A stretch of DNA of 35,092 nt from Candidatus Tayloriibacteriota bacterium (GCA_029288615.1 JARIGV010000025.1:1-35092), one strand, 5' to 3'. Counted from the stretch's first letter, positions 25,716 to 34,512 are shown. Notes: generated by a model not told the origin, from the letters alone. Translations and numbers: made by a program.

Positions 25716-25721
25716 GGTGGT

Positions 25722-26360
25722 TTATTTATTTGTTACAACCGCGTCTCTGTTTGTCTCTCGGGGCTTCTTAAGCATAGAGAGAGCCTTAATAGCTGCACGA
25801 GCGATGTTGAGTTTGTTCTTTGATGGAGAGCGAAGTTTCGTATTGATGTCTTTAATACCAGCAAGTTCTACAACATCTCGTACTGCGCTTCCAGCAACAA
25901 TTCCCTTTCCTTTTGCGATAGAGAGAGTCACTCGTGCGCTCTTTTCTTTTGCAGATACTTCATGAGGAATCATCATATCTTTTGTAAGATTGATTTTGAT
26001 TGCCTTTCGTTTTGCTGCGCGATATGCCTTCTCGATTGCAAGAGCAGTATCTCCTGCTTTTCCAGTCGCAACACCAACCATTCCCTTTCGGTTTCCAACA
26101 ACGAGTGATACTGAGAAGCTGAATCGTCGTCCTCCTGAAGCAACTCGAGTCACACGTCGAATATCGATGATCTTCTGATCAAATTCTGGTTTTGCTCGGG
26201 GCTCGCGTCGAGGCTTTCGCTCATTCTTTCCAAAAGATTTTTTGTCTCCTCTTCGGTCGAAAGGTTTCTTTTCCTCAGGCGCAGGTGCAGCTGCAGTAGT
26301 TTCTGCCGCTACGGGAGCTTCTGTGTTTACTTCTGGATTTGTATTAATTTCGTCTGCCAT
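25722..26360 (-). CDS. rpsE: 30S ribosomal protein S5 with N-terminal extension
   Basis: RRVTRVASGGRRFSFSVSLVVGNRKGMVGVATGKAGD; acidic/basic N-terminal extension. Confidence 0.95.
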   Translation of the reverse strand: MADEINTNPEVNTEAPVAAETTAAAPAPEEKKPFDRRGDKKSFGKNERKPRREPRAKPEFDQKIIDIRRVTRVASGGRRFSFSVSLVVGNRKGMVGVATGKAGDTALAIEKAYRAAKRKAIKINLTKDMMIPHEVSAKEKSARVTLSIAKGKGIVAGSAVRDVVELAGIKDINTKLRSPSKNKLNIARAAIKALSMLKKPRETNRDAVVTNK

Positions 26361-26369
26361 AATTTTGTA

Positions 26370-26720
26370 TTAAAAAGATAGTCCTGCATTTCGTGCAGCA
26401 TCAGCGATCGCCTTTACTCGTCCTGTGTAAATGAATCCTCCTCGGTCGAAAACAACCTTCTTGATATTCTTTTCTGCTGCTTTCTTTGCGAGATCCTCTC
26501 CTACTTTCACAGCCTGCTCTGTTTTATTTTTTGCTTTGATAGTCATTCCAGATGAAGAAGCAAGAGTCTTTCCAGCCTCATCATCAATAAGCTGAGCGTA
26601 GATGAATTTATTTGACTTGAAGATAGAAAGTCGTGGTACAGAAGAAGTGCCAGAAATCTTTGCTCGAATTCTTCGGTGTCGCACTACTCTTTTTACTGTT
26701 TTTGAATTTGTCTTTGCCAT
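26370..26720 (-). CDS. rplR: 50S ribosomal protein L18
   Basis: [42 protein letters not shown]; operon position. Confidence 0.94.
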   Translation of the reverse strand: MAKTNSKTVKRVVRHRRIRAKISGTSSVPRLSIFKSNKFIYAQLIDDEAGKTLASSSGMTIKAKNKTEQAVKVGEDLAKKAAEKNIKKVVFDRGGFIYTGRVKAIADAARNAGLSF

Positions 26721-26742
26721 AGCTTTCTATAATTCTTTTATT

Positions 26743-27273
26743 TTACACAGACTTCTTACCCTGCTTCATAGCGATAACTTCGCCTTCATAACGAATTCCT
26801 TTGCCTTTGTAAGGCTCTGGTTTTTTGTTATCGCGAAGCTTTGCTGCGAACGCACCGACAGCATCCTTATCAATTCCTGACACTGTAATGATGCTCTTCT
26901 CGATTGTTGTCTTAAGTCCTTCTGGAATTTCAATTGTTACAGGATGAGAGAATCCAAGAGCGAAGACAAGAGTATTCCCTTTTACTTCTCCCTTGTATCC
27001 GATTCCTTCGATCTGAAGCTTTTTATCGAAACCTTTTGTCACACCAGTGATCATATTTGAAATGTGAGAAGCATATGTTCCCCAGAAAGATGACATCTGT
27101 CCTTTATCTCCTTTTGGAACAATCGTTACATCTTTGTCAGAAATAGTGATTTCGTAATCAGCTGGAAAATCTCGCTTGAGTTCCCCCTTTGCACCTTTGA
27201 CAGTCAAAGTACCGTTTGCGAATGTTGCTGTCGCTCCCTGAAGTTCTATAGATTGTTTTCCGATTCGTGACAT
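26743..27273 (-). CDS. rplF: 50S ribosomal protein L6
   Basis: MSRIGKQSIEL...PEPYKGKGIRYEGE. Confidence 0.96.
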   Translation of the reverse strand: MSRIGKQSIELQGATATFANGTLTVKGAKGELKRDFPADYEITISDKDVTIVPKGDKGQMSSFWGTYASHISNMITGVTKGFDKKLQIEGIGYKGEVKGNTLVFALGFSHPVTIEIPEGLKTTIEKSIITVSGIDKDAVGAFAAKLRDNKKPEPYKGKGIRYEGEVIAMKQGKKSV

Positions 27274-27294
27274 TGGCTTTATTTAAATGATGTA

Positions 27295-27690
27295 TTACCA
27301 GAGTTCAAAGAGAACTTCTCCTCCAACCTTTTCTTTTCGTGCTTCAACAGATGAGAGAACACCTTTTGGAGTTGAAACAATCTGAATTCCATATCCACTC
27401 TTTACTGATCGCATTGAGTCTGAACCTCGGTAGATGCGATGTGAAAGCTTTGATACTCGTTTTGCATCAGATACCTTTGGTGATCCATCTTCTTCGTATG
27501 CGATTTCAATATCAAATGACTTTCCTATTTTCTTTCCTTTCTTTGAAAAGCTCTTTACGTAGCCTTCTTTTTCCAAAACAACAAGAATAGATTCAACAAA
27601 CTTTGAATATGGAAAAGTAATAGTCTGCTGGCTAGCTTTGCCGGCGTTCTTGATTTTAATGATGAGGTTTGAAACTTTATCGCTTACCAT
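27295..27690 (-). CDS. rpsH: 30S ribosomal protein S8
   Basis: SDKVSNLIIKIKNA...GYGIQIVSTPKGVLSSVEARKEKVGGEVLFELW. Confidence 0.95.
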   Translation of the reverse strand: MVSDKVSNLIIKIKNAGKASQQTITFPYSKFVESILVVLEKEGYVKSFSKKGKKIGKSFDIEIAYEEDGSPKVSDAKRVSKLSHRIYRGSDSMRSVKSGYGIQIVSTPKGVLSSVEARKEKVGGEVLFELW

Positions 27691-27869
27691 GATGATTTCT
27701 TAATTCCTGGGATCTTTCCTTCATTCGCAGCCTCTCTAAAGCAAACTCGGCAGAGATCAAAATCTCTCATATAACCTCGTTTCTTTCCGCAGCGAAAACA
27801 GCGTCGTACGACTCGAGTCGAGAATTTCGGTGTCTTTTTTGACCGTGCGATTGTTGAAGTTTTTGACAT
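27684..27869 (-). CDS. rpsN: 30S ribosomal protein S14, zinc-binding type
   Basis: CFRCGKKRGYMRDFDLCRVCFRE; ATG (MSKTSTIARSKK) preferred over upstream TTG at 27887. Confidence 0.94.
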   Translation of the reverse strand: MSKTSTIARSKKTPKFSTRVVRRCFRCGKKRGYMRDFDLCRVCFREAANEGKIPGIKKSSW

Positions 27870-27902
27870 ATTAGAAAAATAGCTCAAACGAGCGTGGAAG
27901 AC

Positions 27903-27931
27903 ATACTAACAAGAGTCGAAGGCTATGTCAA
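27903..27931 (-). promoter_or_regulatory. sigma70-type promoter for the rpsN half of the spc operon
   Basis: Minus strand TTGACA-N17-TAGTAT (27926-27931, 27903-27908). Confidence 0.7.
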
Positions 27932-28001
27932 ATGATTTTTGCCTTATTTTGAGCCCTCAAAACAAAAGTTTAGCCTGGGAACTGAGCGGCCCGAATATTT
28001 A

Positions 28002-28029
28002 TTGACTTTTCACCTAAAAGTGGTATAAT
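28002..28029 (+). promoter_or_regulatory. sigma70-type promoter with dyad overlapping -35/spacer
   Basis: TTGACT (28002-28007), 16-nt spacer, TATAAT (28024-28029); ACTTTT-cacct-AAAAGT dyad 28005-28021. Confidence 0.65.
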
Positions 28030-28151
28030 ACCGCAAAAGAACATTGATATTTTGGCTCTGTAGAGCGGGCTTTTCTTCCTTTAGACCTTTAAAGCAAGGA
28101 ACGCTCGCTCTACCCTAACATTAACCACAACACCAGAGCGGCGAACAAGAC

Positions 28152-28541
28152 ATGAAACCAGTCACCTACTTCCGCAAGATTCAGAAAAAGAAAAAAACCC
28201 TCCGCCAGACGAATGGATTCGTCGGCCGCCCAATCCCCGGCATCGTGCAAAGCAGAGCGCTTTCCGCAACTATCGAGCTCAAGATCGAGCGCCTGACGCA
28301 GATCCAATGCGCCATGATCTTTTTTGTGTGTTGCATTGCGATCAGCGCCGGGTACCTCTTCATGGTGCCCTACGAGCTTCACACGCTCAGAGCAAACTTC
28401 GATGGCACCATGTTTGGCGCTGAACTGGCTCTCCTTTCGGCGGCCATCTTCGCCACCGTGGTATGGAATTTCGAATCGCTCGTACCTCTCGAGCGAGTTC
28501 CGGAAGCCCAGAAAATGCCCAGGCGTCTCTATGTGCGCTAA
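28152..28541 (+). CDS. hypothetical small membrane protein
   Basis: Two TM helices; own promoter and downstream terminator. Confidence 0.7.
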   Translation: MKPVTYFRKIQKKKKTLRQTNGFVGRPIPGIVQSRALSATIELKIERLTQIQCAMIFFVCCIAISAGYLFMVPYELHTLRANFDGTMFGAELALLSAAIFATVVWNFESLVPLERVPEAQKMPRRLYVR

Positions 28542-28567
28542 TTAAAGAGCTAAAATCCAACCCAAGA

Positions 28568-28610
28568 AAGCGGCCGGTTCCCTGTGAATCGGCCGCTTCT
28601 CTGTTTTATA
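28568..28610 (+). terminator. terminator hairpin
   Basis: AAGCGGCCG (28568-28576) / CGGCCGCTT (28590-28598) then CTCTGTTTTAT. Confidence 0.6.
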
Positions 28611-28668
28611 AAAACTGACAACCAACACGGTATGACTATTTCGTAAAAAATGATACTGTAAAAAAAGT

Positions 28669-29019
28669 ATGAAGAAAGTCCTTTTGATATCCGAAAACGT
28701 AGCCTTCGCGAAACACCTGGGCGGAATGGCGAGCGACAACCTGATCTACTACGATTGCCCGGGCGATGCTATGCAGAGCCTTATGGCTCGTAAGCGAAAT
28801 GAATTTGGTGCCATTTTCCTGGATCCGGAATTTTCGGAAAACACTCTAGGCGATGTGATCGCTTTCGTGAGGAAAATCAAAGTCAAAGTGCCGATCGTCA
28901 TTCTTGCGGAAGAAGGCTACAAACTGCCGCCCGACGCCAAGAAAGACAACGTCACTTTTGTCGTCCGCGACATTGAGACTGTGGCGGAAGAGATCGAGCG
29001 CTACGCTAAAGCGGCGTAG
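28669..29019 (+). CDS. response-regulator receiver-like (degenerate) protein
   Basis: KKVLLISENVAFAKHL...YDCPGDAMQSL...FGAIFLDPEF...KVPIVILAEE: REC-like alternating pattern with altered acidic, Thr and Lys positions. Confidence 0.5.
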   Translation: MKKVLLISENVAFAKHLGGMASDNLIYYDCPGDAMQSLMARKRNEFGAIFLDPEFSENTLGDVIAFVRKIKVKVPIVILAEEGYKLPPDAKKDNVTFVVRDIETVAEEIERYAKAA

Positions 29020-29033
29020 AAAGACACAGATAG

Positions 29034-29066
29034 AGAGAGCAGCATTACGCTGCTATTTTTATTTAT
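29034..29066 (+). terminator. terminator hairpin
   Basis: AGCAGCattacGCTGCT followed by ATTTTTATTTATT. Confidence 0.6.
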
Positions 29067-29105
29067 TGTCATTTTTTAGAAAAGGAATATGATCTAGAAA
29101 GCCAT

Positions 29106-29480
29106 ATGTACGTAATTTCTTTCACAATGACTGGCACGTCTTGGAAGTGTGTGCGTGATTGGCAGGAACAAGCAGAGATGCTTGCAGAAAACCTTTCAGG
29201 GCAACTTTTCCAAAACCCGAAATACCCCAGAGTCATCCTCATTACAGCTACAATAGATGTAGAAGACGAAACAATCGATCAATGTATCGACCAATTTGTG
29301 GAAAGTGTTCCCACACCACATATCATATTCAGCATGAAACACCCTGCTGTAGGAGAAACAACGGGTGGAGTATGCGGAGCGTGCTTAGGAATAATATTTC
29401 ACGATGCAAATGCAGACGTGAGACACAGCAAGAAATATCGTCCTATGCACTCGTCACCAGAAACAAAACGCCGCTCATGA
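29106..29480 (+). CDS. hypothetical protein, 124 aa
   Basis: ATG ORF; terminator GCCGCtcatgatctGCGGC-AATTTTTATA at its end. Confidence 0.6.
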   Translation: MYVISFTMTGTSWKCVRDWQEQAEMLAENLSGQLFQNPKYPRVILITATIDVEDETIDQCIDQFVESVPTPHIIFSMKHPAVGETTGGVCGACLGIIFHDANADVRHSKKYRPMHSSPETKRRS

Positions 29481-29514
29481 TCTGCGGCAATTTTTATAAA
29501 AAATTCCGACTTAT

Positions 29515-29781
29515 TTAAGCCGGACGAAACTTTAGCCTCCAGACCACTTTGATGTGGCTGAAGCAGATTACTGCAAGCACAATGAAGGCGACCTTGATAT
29601 CAATCGTGAATACGCCATCGAGAATAACCTTGGTTACCCGCAAAAACCATGGGTCCGAACTTTGTGCAGCAAAGAAATACGGACCTTTTTCAAAGCCCAT
29701 GCCAAGCAGGAAAGAAAAAATTCCAATAAGGGTTAGGAAAAAAGCTCCGACGGAGCAAAGAACAAAACGAACGATTTTCAT
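29515..29781 (-). CDS. hypothetical small membrane protein
   Basis: Two hydrophobic segments; ATG at 29781 preferred over 29802. Confidence 0.55.
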   Translation of the reverse strand: MKIVRFVLCSVGAFFLTLIGIFSFLLGMGFEKGPYFFAAQSSDPWFLRVTKVILDGVFTIDIKVAFIVLAVICFSHIKVVWRLKFRPA

Positions 29782-29814
29782 ATGTTTCCATATATAACAC
29801 ATGGAGATATAAAA

Positions 29815-29850
29815 ACAAAAACCCGGCGCCTTAGGCGCCGGGTTTTTTAA
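29815..29850. terminator. bidirectional terminator after rplE
   Basis: AAAACCCGGCGCC-tta-GGCGCCGGGTTTTTT; U-tracts on both strands. Confidence 0.85.
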
Positions 29851-29859
29851 AATTTATAT

Positions 29860-30402
29860 TTATTTATTTCCAGGCTTTACGAATGGAAATCCGAGAGCTT
29901 CGAAGAATGCTCTGTTCTCTTCCTTGTTCTTTGCTGTCGTAACAATCGTGATTGCAAGTCCGAAAACATCTTTTACATCTTCGTCTGCTGTCTCAGGGAA
30001 AATTGTGTGTTCCTTGATACCGAGGTTAAGTGCGCTGACATCCACTGCGCTCTCTTTGATACCACGGAAGTCTTTTGTTCGAGGAAGTGCGATGTTGATA
30101 AGCTTCTCTACGAAGTTCATCATTCGCTCACCACGAATTGTTGTCTGGAATGCTACTGGATCACCCTGTCGCACTTTGAAAGACGCGATAGATTTCTTTG
30201 CCCCCTTCTCTGCTGCCTTCTGACCTGTGATGCGAGAAAGGCGGTTCTCAATGAGTTCTTTCTTTTTCTTATCTTTAAGAGATCCAATACCTGAAGACAC
30301 AATGATCTTCACGAGCTTTGGAGACTGCATAACGTTTGTATAACCAAACTTTCCTTTGAGATGCTCGAATGCCTTATTCTGTTTTTCTTTGATAGCGATC
30401 AT
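29860..30402 (-). CDS. rplE: 50S ribosomal protein L5
   Basis: KFGYTNVMQSPKLVKIIVSSGIG...GIKEHTIFPE; internal ATG (MIAIKEKQ) preferred. Confidence 0.95.
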   Translation of the reverse strand: MIAIKEKQNKAFEHLKGKFGYTNVMQSPKLVKIIVSSGIGSLKDKKKKELIENRLSRITGQKAAEKGAKKSIASFKVRQGDPVAFQTTIRGERMMNFVEKLINIALPRTKDFRGIKESAVDVSALNLGIKEHTIFPETADEDVKDVFGLAITIVTTAKNKEENRAFFEALGFPFVKPGNK

Positions 30403-30406
30403 AAAT

Positions 30407-30706
30407 TTATATTTCTTTTCCTGTCTTTCGAGCGATTCGAACCTTGTTTCCACCGCCTACTTTAAAACCAACTCGTGTTCCCTTATTACCTTCAACAAGA
30501 GCAACATTTGAAATATGAATTGGCATTGTGACATCGATGATCTGTCCTTTCTGATTTGTGCGAGTTGCTCGCTGGTGCTTCTTTACAACATTCACTCCTT
30601 CAATGAGAACGAGATCATGTTTTGGAAATACACGAAGAACCTTTCCTTTCTTTCCTTTGTCCTTTCCTGTAAGCACTATGATGTTGTCTGATTTCTTGAT
30701 CTTCAT
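30407..30706 (-). CDS. rplX: 50S ribosomal protein L24
   Basis: KIKKSDNIIVLTGKDKGKKGKVLRVFPK. Confidence 0.95.
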   Translation of the reverse strand: MKIKKSDNIIVLTGKDKGKKGKVLRVFPKHDLVLIEGVNVVKKHQRATRTNQKGQIIDVTMPIHISNVALVEGNKGTRVGFKVGGGNKVRIARKTGKEI

Positions 30707-30715
30707 ATCTGTATA

Positions 30716-31087
30716 TTAAACAATTTCAGGCGCAAGAGATGCGATCTTCTGATAACCAAGCTCTGCGATTTCTCGTGGGATTGGACCGAAGATACGTCCT
30801 GCGAGTGGATCCTGCTTTCCTTTTTCAAGGATAACAACTGCATTCTCGTCGAATCGAACATATGAACCGTCCTTTCGGCGAAATGGTTTCTTCTGTCGTA
30901 CAACAACAGCCTGGAGAACATCCTTCTTCTTTACTGACTTTCGAGGCTCAGCCTTCTGTACTGAAAGTACCACGATCTCGCCGATTTCAGCGTATCGCTT
31001 CTTTGAGCTTCCGAGCACCTTGAAGATACGTCCGATCTTTGCTCCGGAGTTGTCGCTTATTTGAACTATTGATCGTGGTTGAATCAT
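30716..31087 (-). CDS. rplN: 50S ribosomal protein L14
   Basis: MIQPRSIVQISDNSGAKIGRIFKVLG...RIFGPIPREIAELGYQKIASLAPEIV. Confidence 0.97.
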   Translation of the reverse strand: MIQPRSIVQISDNSGAKIGRIFKVLGSSKKRYAEIGEIVVLSVQKAEPRKSVKKKDVLQAVVVRQKKPFRRKDGSYVRFDENAVVILEKGKQDPLAGRIFGPIPREIAELGYQKIASLAPEIV

Positions 31088-31096
31088 AAATTTACT

Positions 31097-31360
31097 TTAC
31101 GCAATAACTTTAAAACGCTTGTCCTTTGAGATTGGCGCGCACTCTTCGATAGTTGCTTTGTCGCCGATCTTCTTTGTATTTCCTTTGTCGTCTGCCTTGA
31201 ACTTCTTGCTTCTCTTGATGTACTTCTCGTACTTAGGAGCTTTGATATATCGCTCAACAAGGACAACACATGTATCTTTCATCTTATCTGAAACAACAAC
31301 TCCTTCGAGTACTCGTTTCTTTGATGCTGTATTCTTTTGTTCTGTTTTCTTTGTTGCCAT
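31097..31360 (-). CDS. rpsQ: 30S ribosomal protein S17
   Basis: [37 protein letters not shown]. Confidence 0.95.
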   Translation of the reverse strand: MATKKTEQKNTASKKRVLEGVVVSDKMKDTCVVLVERYIKAPKYEKYIKRSKKFKADDKGNTKKIGDKATIEECAPISKDKRFKVIA

Positions 31361-31364
31361 TGTA

Positions 31365-31565
31365 TTACTTTACAGATGCTTTATTTCGCATGTTCATTTC
31401 AGTGAGGATTCGTGCGATGTCTTTCTTGTTTGTCTTCAAAGCCTTCACATTCTTGCTTTTTGATCCTGAAGCTCCGAATCTTTCAGATCGAATAGCTTCT
31501 TTCTTTTCTGCAAGAAGAGTTTTGAGGTCAGTGATATTCTTTTCTTTTACTTCTTTCGCTTTCAT
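31365..31565 (-). CDS. rpmC: 50S ribosomal protein L29
   Basis: [25 protein letters not shown]...[13 protein letters not shown]; operon position. Confidence 0.92.
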   Translation of the reverse strand: MKAKEVKEKNITDLKTLLAEKKEAIRSERFGASGSKSKNVKALKTNKKDIARILTEMNMRNKASVK

Positions 31566-31570
31566 GTTTT

Positions 31571-31993
31571 TTAGTGCTCTCGCGCAATTATTTTAGTTTT
31601 TACAGGAAGTTTTGCACCTGCTGCACGAAGAGCTTTCTTAGCAATCTCGTCTGAAATACCATCGACTTCGAAGATGATTCGTCCTGGTTCAATCTGGAAG
31701 CAGTATCCCTGTGGATCTCCCTTTCCTTTACCCATCGGAGTTTCAGCACCTTTCTGAGTAAATGGTCGATCTGGGAAAACCCTAATCCACATCTTTCCTG
31801 TCTTTGAAACAGATCGTGCAATCACCTTTCGTGCAGACTCAATCTGCTTTGACTGAATGCGGTGGCTTGTCATCGCTTTAAGTCCGTGTGAACCAAATGA
31901 AAGATTTGCTCCTCGTGTTGCAACGAGAGGTCTCTTCGCATTTCTTCGGGCATTCTGCCATTTTCGATGTTTTACTTTCTTAGGAAACAACAT
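31571..31993 (-). CDS. rplP: 50S ribosomal protein L16
   Basis: MLFPKKVKHRKWQ...LSFGSHGLKA...RVFPDRPFTQKGAETPMGKGKG. Confidence 0.97.
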   Translation of the reverse strand: MLFPKKVKHRKWQNARRNAKRPLVATRGANLSFGSHGLKAMTSHRIQSKQIESARKVIARSVSKTGKMWIRVFPDRPFTQKGAETPMGKGKGDPQGYCFQIEPGRIIFEVDGISDEIAKKALRAAGAKLPVKTKIIAREH

Positions 31994-31998
31994 GGCGG

Positions 31999-32655
31999 TT
32001 ATTTATTGAAAACTTCACCCTTGTAAATCCAAACCTTGATACCAAGATCTCCTTGAGGAATTGTCGCTCGGTATGTTGCGTAGTCGATGTCTGCTCGAAG
32101 TGTCTGAAGAGGAATTCGTCCCTTCTTCATTACTTCTGAACGAGCCATGTCAGCTCCTCCGAGTCGGCCTCCGAGATAAATCTTGATTCCCTGTACATCT
32201 CTGTTTGCCATCACCTTCTCTACCGTCTGCTTCATAACACGGCGGAATGGCATTCGCTTCTCAAGCCCTTCAGCGATCATCTGTGCAACAATCATTGCAT
32301 TTGCTTCTGGTGTGCGAATTTCTTCAATGTCGATTTTTACTTCCTGTCCGAGAAGAAGCTTCTGTCGTCCGAGGAATTTCATAACATCATTTCGAAGTTT
32401 TACAGAACCTTCTCCATTTCGTCCGATGATAACACCAGGACGTGAAGTTTTGATGATAAGCCTAAGAGACTTCTCACCTCGCTCCATTTCAATTGAGCTT
32501 ACATACATTCCTTTGAGTCTCTTTTCGAGGTACTCACGAAGAAGAACATCCGCTTTAAGGAAATCACGGAATTTCTTGTGTGAAGCAAACCATCGGCTCT
32601 TCCAGTCGCGAATGATTCCAAGTCTATGTGAATATGGGTGAACTGTATGTGACAT
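31999..32655 (-). CDS. rpsC: 30S ribosomal protein S3
   Basis: HPYSHRLGIIRDWKSRWFA...RPGVIIGRNGEGSVKLR...GRLGGADMARSE. Confidence 0.97.
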   Translation of the reverse strand: MSHTVHPYSHRLGIIRDWKSRWFASHKKFRDFLKADVLLREYLEKRLKGMYVSSIEMERGEKSLRLIIKTSRPGVIIGRNGEGSVKLRNDVMKFLGRQKLLLGQEVKIDIEEIRTPEANAMIVAQMIAEGLEKRMPFRRVMKQTVEKVMANRDVQGIKIYLGGRLGGADMARSEVMKKGRIPLQTLRADIDYATYRATIPQGDLGIKVWIYKGEVFNK

Positions 32656-32660
32656 ATTAA

Positions 32661-33104
32661 TTATTTTTCGCTTTTCTTAGTTGTCTTTGTAGCTCTCTTT
32701 GGTTTTTCTGCCTTTGCCACCTTCTCCGCTTTTGCTTTAGGAGCTTTTGCTACCTTTTCTGCTTTTGGCTCTGAACCTTCCTTCATTCCTAAAACAATAG
32801 CAATATGGCTTGTTCGCTTATTGATTGGAAAACCTGATCCTCGTGCACGTGGCATCATTCTTTTCATTGTAATGCCTTTGTCTACACGAATTTCTTTTAC
32901 AAAAAGTCCGTCTGTCTCAACTCCAAAGTTTGTCTTTGCATTTGCGATCGCGCTATCGAGAAGCTTTGAGATAACAGGAGCAGCTCGTCGGTCAGCAAAC
33001 ATCAAAACATTCTTAGCCTGCGCTACATTCTTGCCTCGAATGAGGTCCGCGATAATGCGTACCTTTCGTGGAGACTGTCTGTATGTGTTGAGGTTTGCTT
33101 TCAT
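32661..33104 (-). CDS. rplV: 50S ribosomal protein L22 with Lys/Ala-rich C-terminal extension
   Basis: YRQSPRKVRIIADLIRGKNV...MMPRARGSGFPINKRTSHIAIVLG. Confidence 0.95.
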   Translation of the reverse strand: MKANLNTYRQSPRKVRIIADLIRGKNVAQAKNVLMFADRRAAPVISKLLDSAIANAKTNFGVETDGLFVKEIRVDKGITMKRMMPRARGSGFPINKRTSHIAIVLGMKEGSEPKAEKVAKAPKAKAEKVAKAEKPKRATKTTKKSEK

Positions 33105-33125
33105 GTTACTAAATTAAATGTGGAA

Positions 33126-33467
33126 TTATTTCTTTGTGTCTGTAGTAGCCTTAGCGCTCTTTGCAGCAGCGATTTCAGCTTCTTTCTTAGCAGCATCCTG
33201 CTCTTTCTGCATCTTTCCTCCGTGTCGTAGGAATTTCTTTGTAGGTGAGAATTCGCCAAGTCGGTGTCCTACCATGTCTTCAGTTACTAAAACGTCTACA
33301 TGGACCTTTCCATTGTAGACACCAAAAGTAAATCCAACCATTTCTGGGCTAATCTGGCATGCGCGAATCCATGTCTTAATAACGCCTGTTTCAAGAGGCT
33401 TCTTGCCCTCAATCTTCTTGAGGATTCGTTCGTCTACGTATGGTCCTTTCTTAAGTGATCGTGTCAT
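33126..33467 (-). CDS. rpsS: 30S ribosomal protein S19 with C-terminal extension
   Basis: [19 protein letters not shown]...[19 protein letters not shown]. Confidence 0.96.
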   Translation of the reverse strand: MTRSLKKGPYVDERILKKIEGKKPLETGVIKTWIRACQISPEMVGFTFGVYNGKVHVDVLVTEDMVGHRLGEFSPTKKFLRHGGKMQKEQDAAKKEAEIAAAKSAKATTDTKK

Positions 33468-33506
33468 TTTTAGATAAAGAAAATAGCCCGTTTAGGCGTA
33501 GGGTAC

Positions 33507-33534
33507 ATATTAACAGAATATTTTTGGGTGTCAA
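33507..33534 (-). promoter_or_regulatory. sigma70-type promoter for the rpsS operon
   Basis: Minus strand TTGACA-N16-TAATAT (33529-33534, 33507-33512). Confidence 0.65.
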
Positions 33535-33573
33535 ATAAATAGCAAAAAGAAATTCAGTATATAACTCTATCTA

Positions 33574-33602
33574 TTGACACATCTATATATGTCTGTTAGT
33601 TT
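33574..33602 (+). promoter_or_regulatory. sigma70-type promoter, divergent from rpsS
   Basis: TTGACA (33574-33579), 17-nt spacer, TAGTTT. Confidence 0.55.
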
Positions 33603-33662
33603 TGCAAAAAACCGGCCCGCCACAACAAGTGGGCCACAACAAAACCACCGCAGTACATTACC

Positions 33663-34484
33663 ATGAATACCAAACATACTCCCACCTTCGGCGACCGCTT
33701 GAAGAGTCCTTTGATGTGGCTCTTTTGCAAGCTCTTTCCGCTCGCTGTCCCCCTTCTCAAAGGAACAGTCTTCGCGGACGTGAAGCTCGAGAGCTGGGCA
33801 AGCCTGTTCCACCGCATCAACCGGCCCGACAGTTGGACCGGACGCTGGATCCTTCGCCAGATGCTCGACCTCGCTGCCAAGGAGAATACCAAGGACAAGA
33901 AGCGCCAGAAAAGCAAAGAAGTCTGCCTCATCGGCATGGGCGCCGGCCGCAAATTTGCCATGAAGGCCTGGAAACAAATCCTCCTCAATTCGAAAACGTT
34001 CGGCGAACGCTTCGAGGTTTTCATCGCCGTCGATGACTACCAGTTGAAAGAAGAGGCGTGTGCGGCCTGCAAAGAGTCCGCCAGAACTATCGACGAGTGG
34101 AAACTTCTCTGGCCTTACCTGAGCCCCGACGCCCAGAAAGTGGTGATCGCGGCCTCGCTCGAGCCACTCAGCGAAGAAAACTTCGCCACCTTTGAACAGG
34201 TGGAGCATTTGCTCGAATTCACCGAGGCCGGCACTCCCGAGCAGCAAATGCGCGTACACCAGGTGCTTCTCGCGAAGGCGACAACCCCCGAGCAAGCCCT
34301 ACAAGTAGCGCACATCGTGGGGGCCGATACACAGATCGGAGTCGAAGCCATGGGCAGAGCTCACCAGCTCGGCCTTCATGCTTTGACTAATCGCAAAGCT
34401 CTCCCCGGAAGCGGTGAGACGATGCAGGTCGTTTCAAACGGGCAGCCCGAAGAAGACGAGCCGGTAGTCGCCGCTGCCGGCTAG
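33663..34484 (+). CDS. hypothetical protein, 273 aa
   Basis: G+C-rich ATG ORF with promoter, CA-rich leader and CCAGC...GCTGG-AATTTTTTTT terminator. Confidence 0.75.
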   Translation: MNTKHTPTFGDRLKSPLMWLFCKLFPLAVPLLKGTVFADVKLESWASLFHRINRPDSWTGRWILRQMLDLAAKENTKDKKRQKSKEVCLIGMGAGRKFAMKAWKQILLNSKTFGERFEVFIAVDDYQLKEEACAACKESARTIDEWKLLWPYLSPDAQKVVIAASLEPLSEENFATFEQVEHLLEFTEAGTPEQQMRVHQVLLAKATTPEQALQVAHIVGADTQIGVEAMGRAHQLGLHALTNRKALPGSGETMQVVSNGQPEEDEPVVAAAG

Positions 34485-34512
34485 CTCGCAGTCAAGTATT
34501 CACACATCAACA

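Noticed and set aside
25716-25721. Missing rpmD (L30) between S5 and L15 as a novelty
   Set aside because: Absence of L30 is already described as a CPR feature; used only as taxonomic evidence.
33567-34295. 242-aa minus-strand ORF opposite the 273-aa gene
   Set aside because: Same mirror effect; it also runs over the plus-strand promoter and leader.
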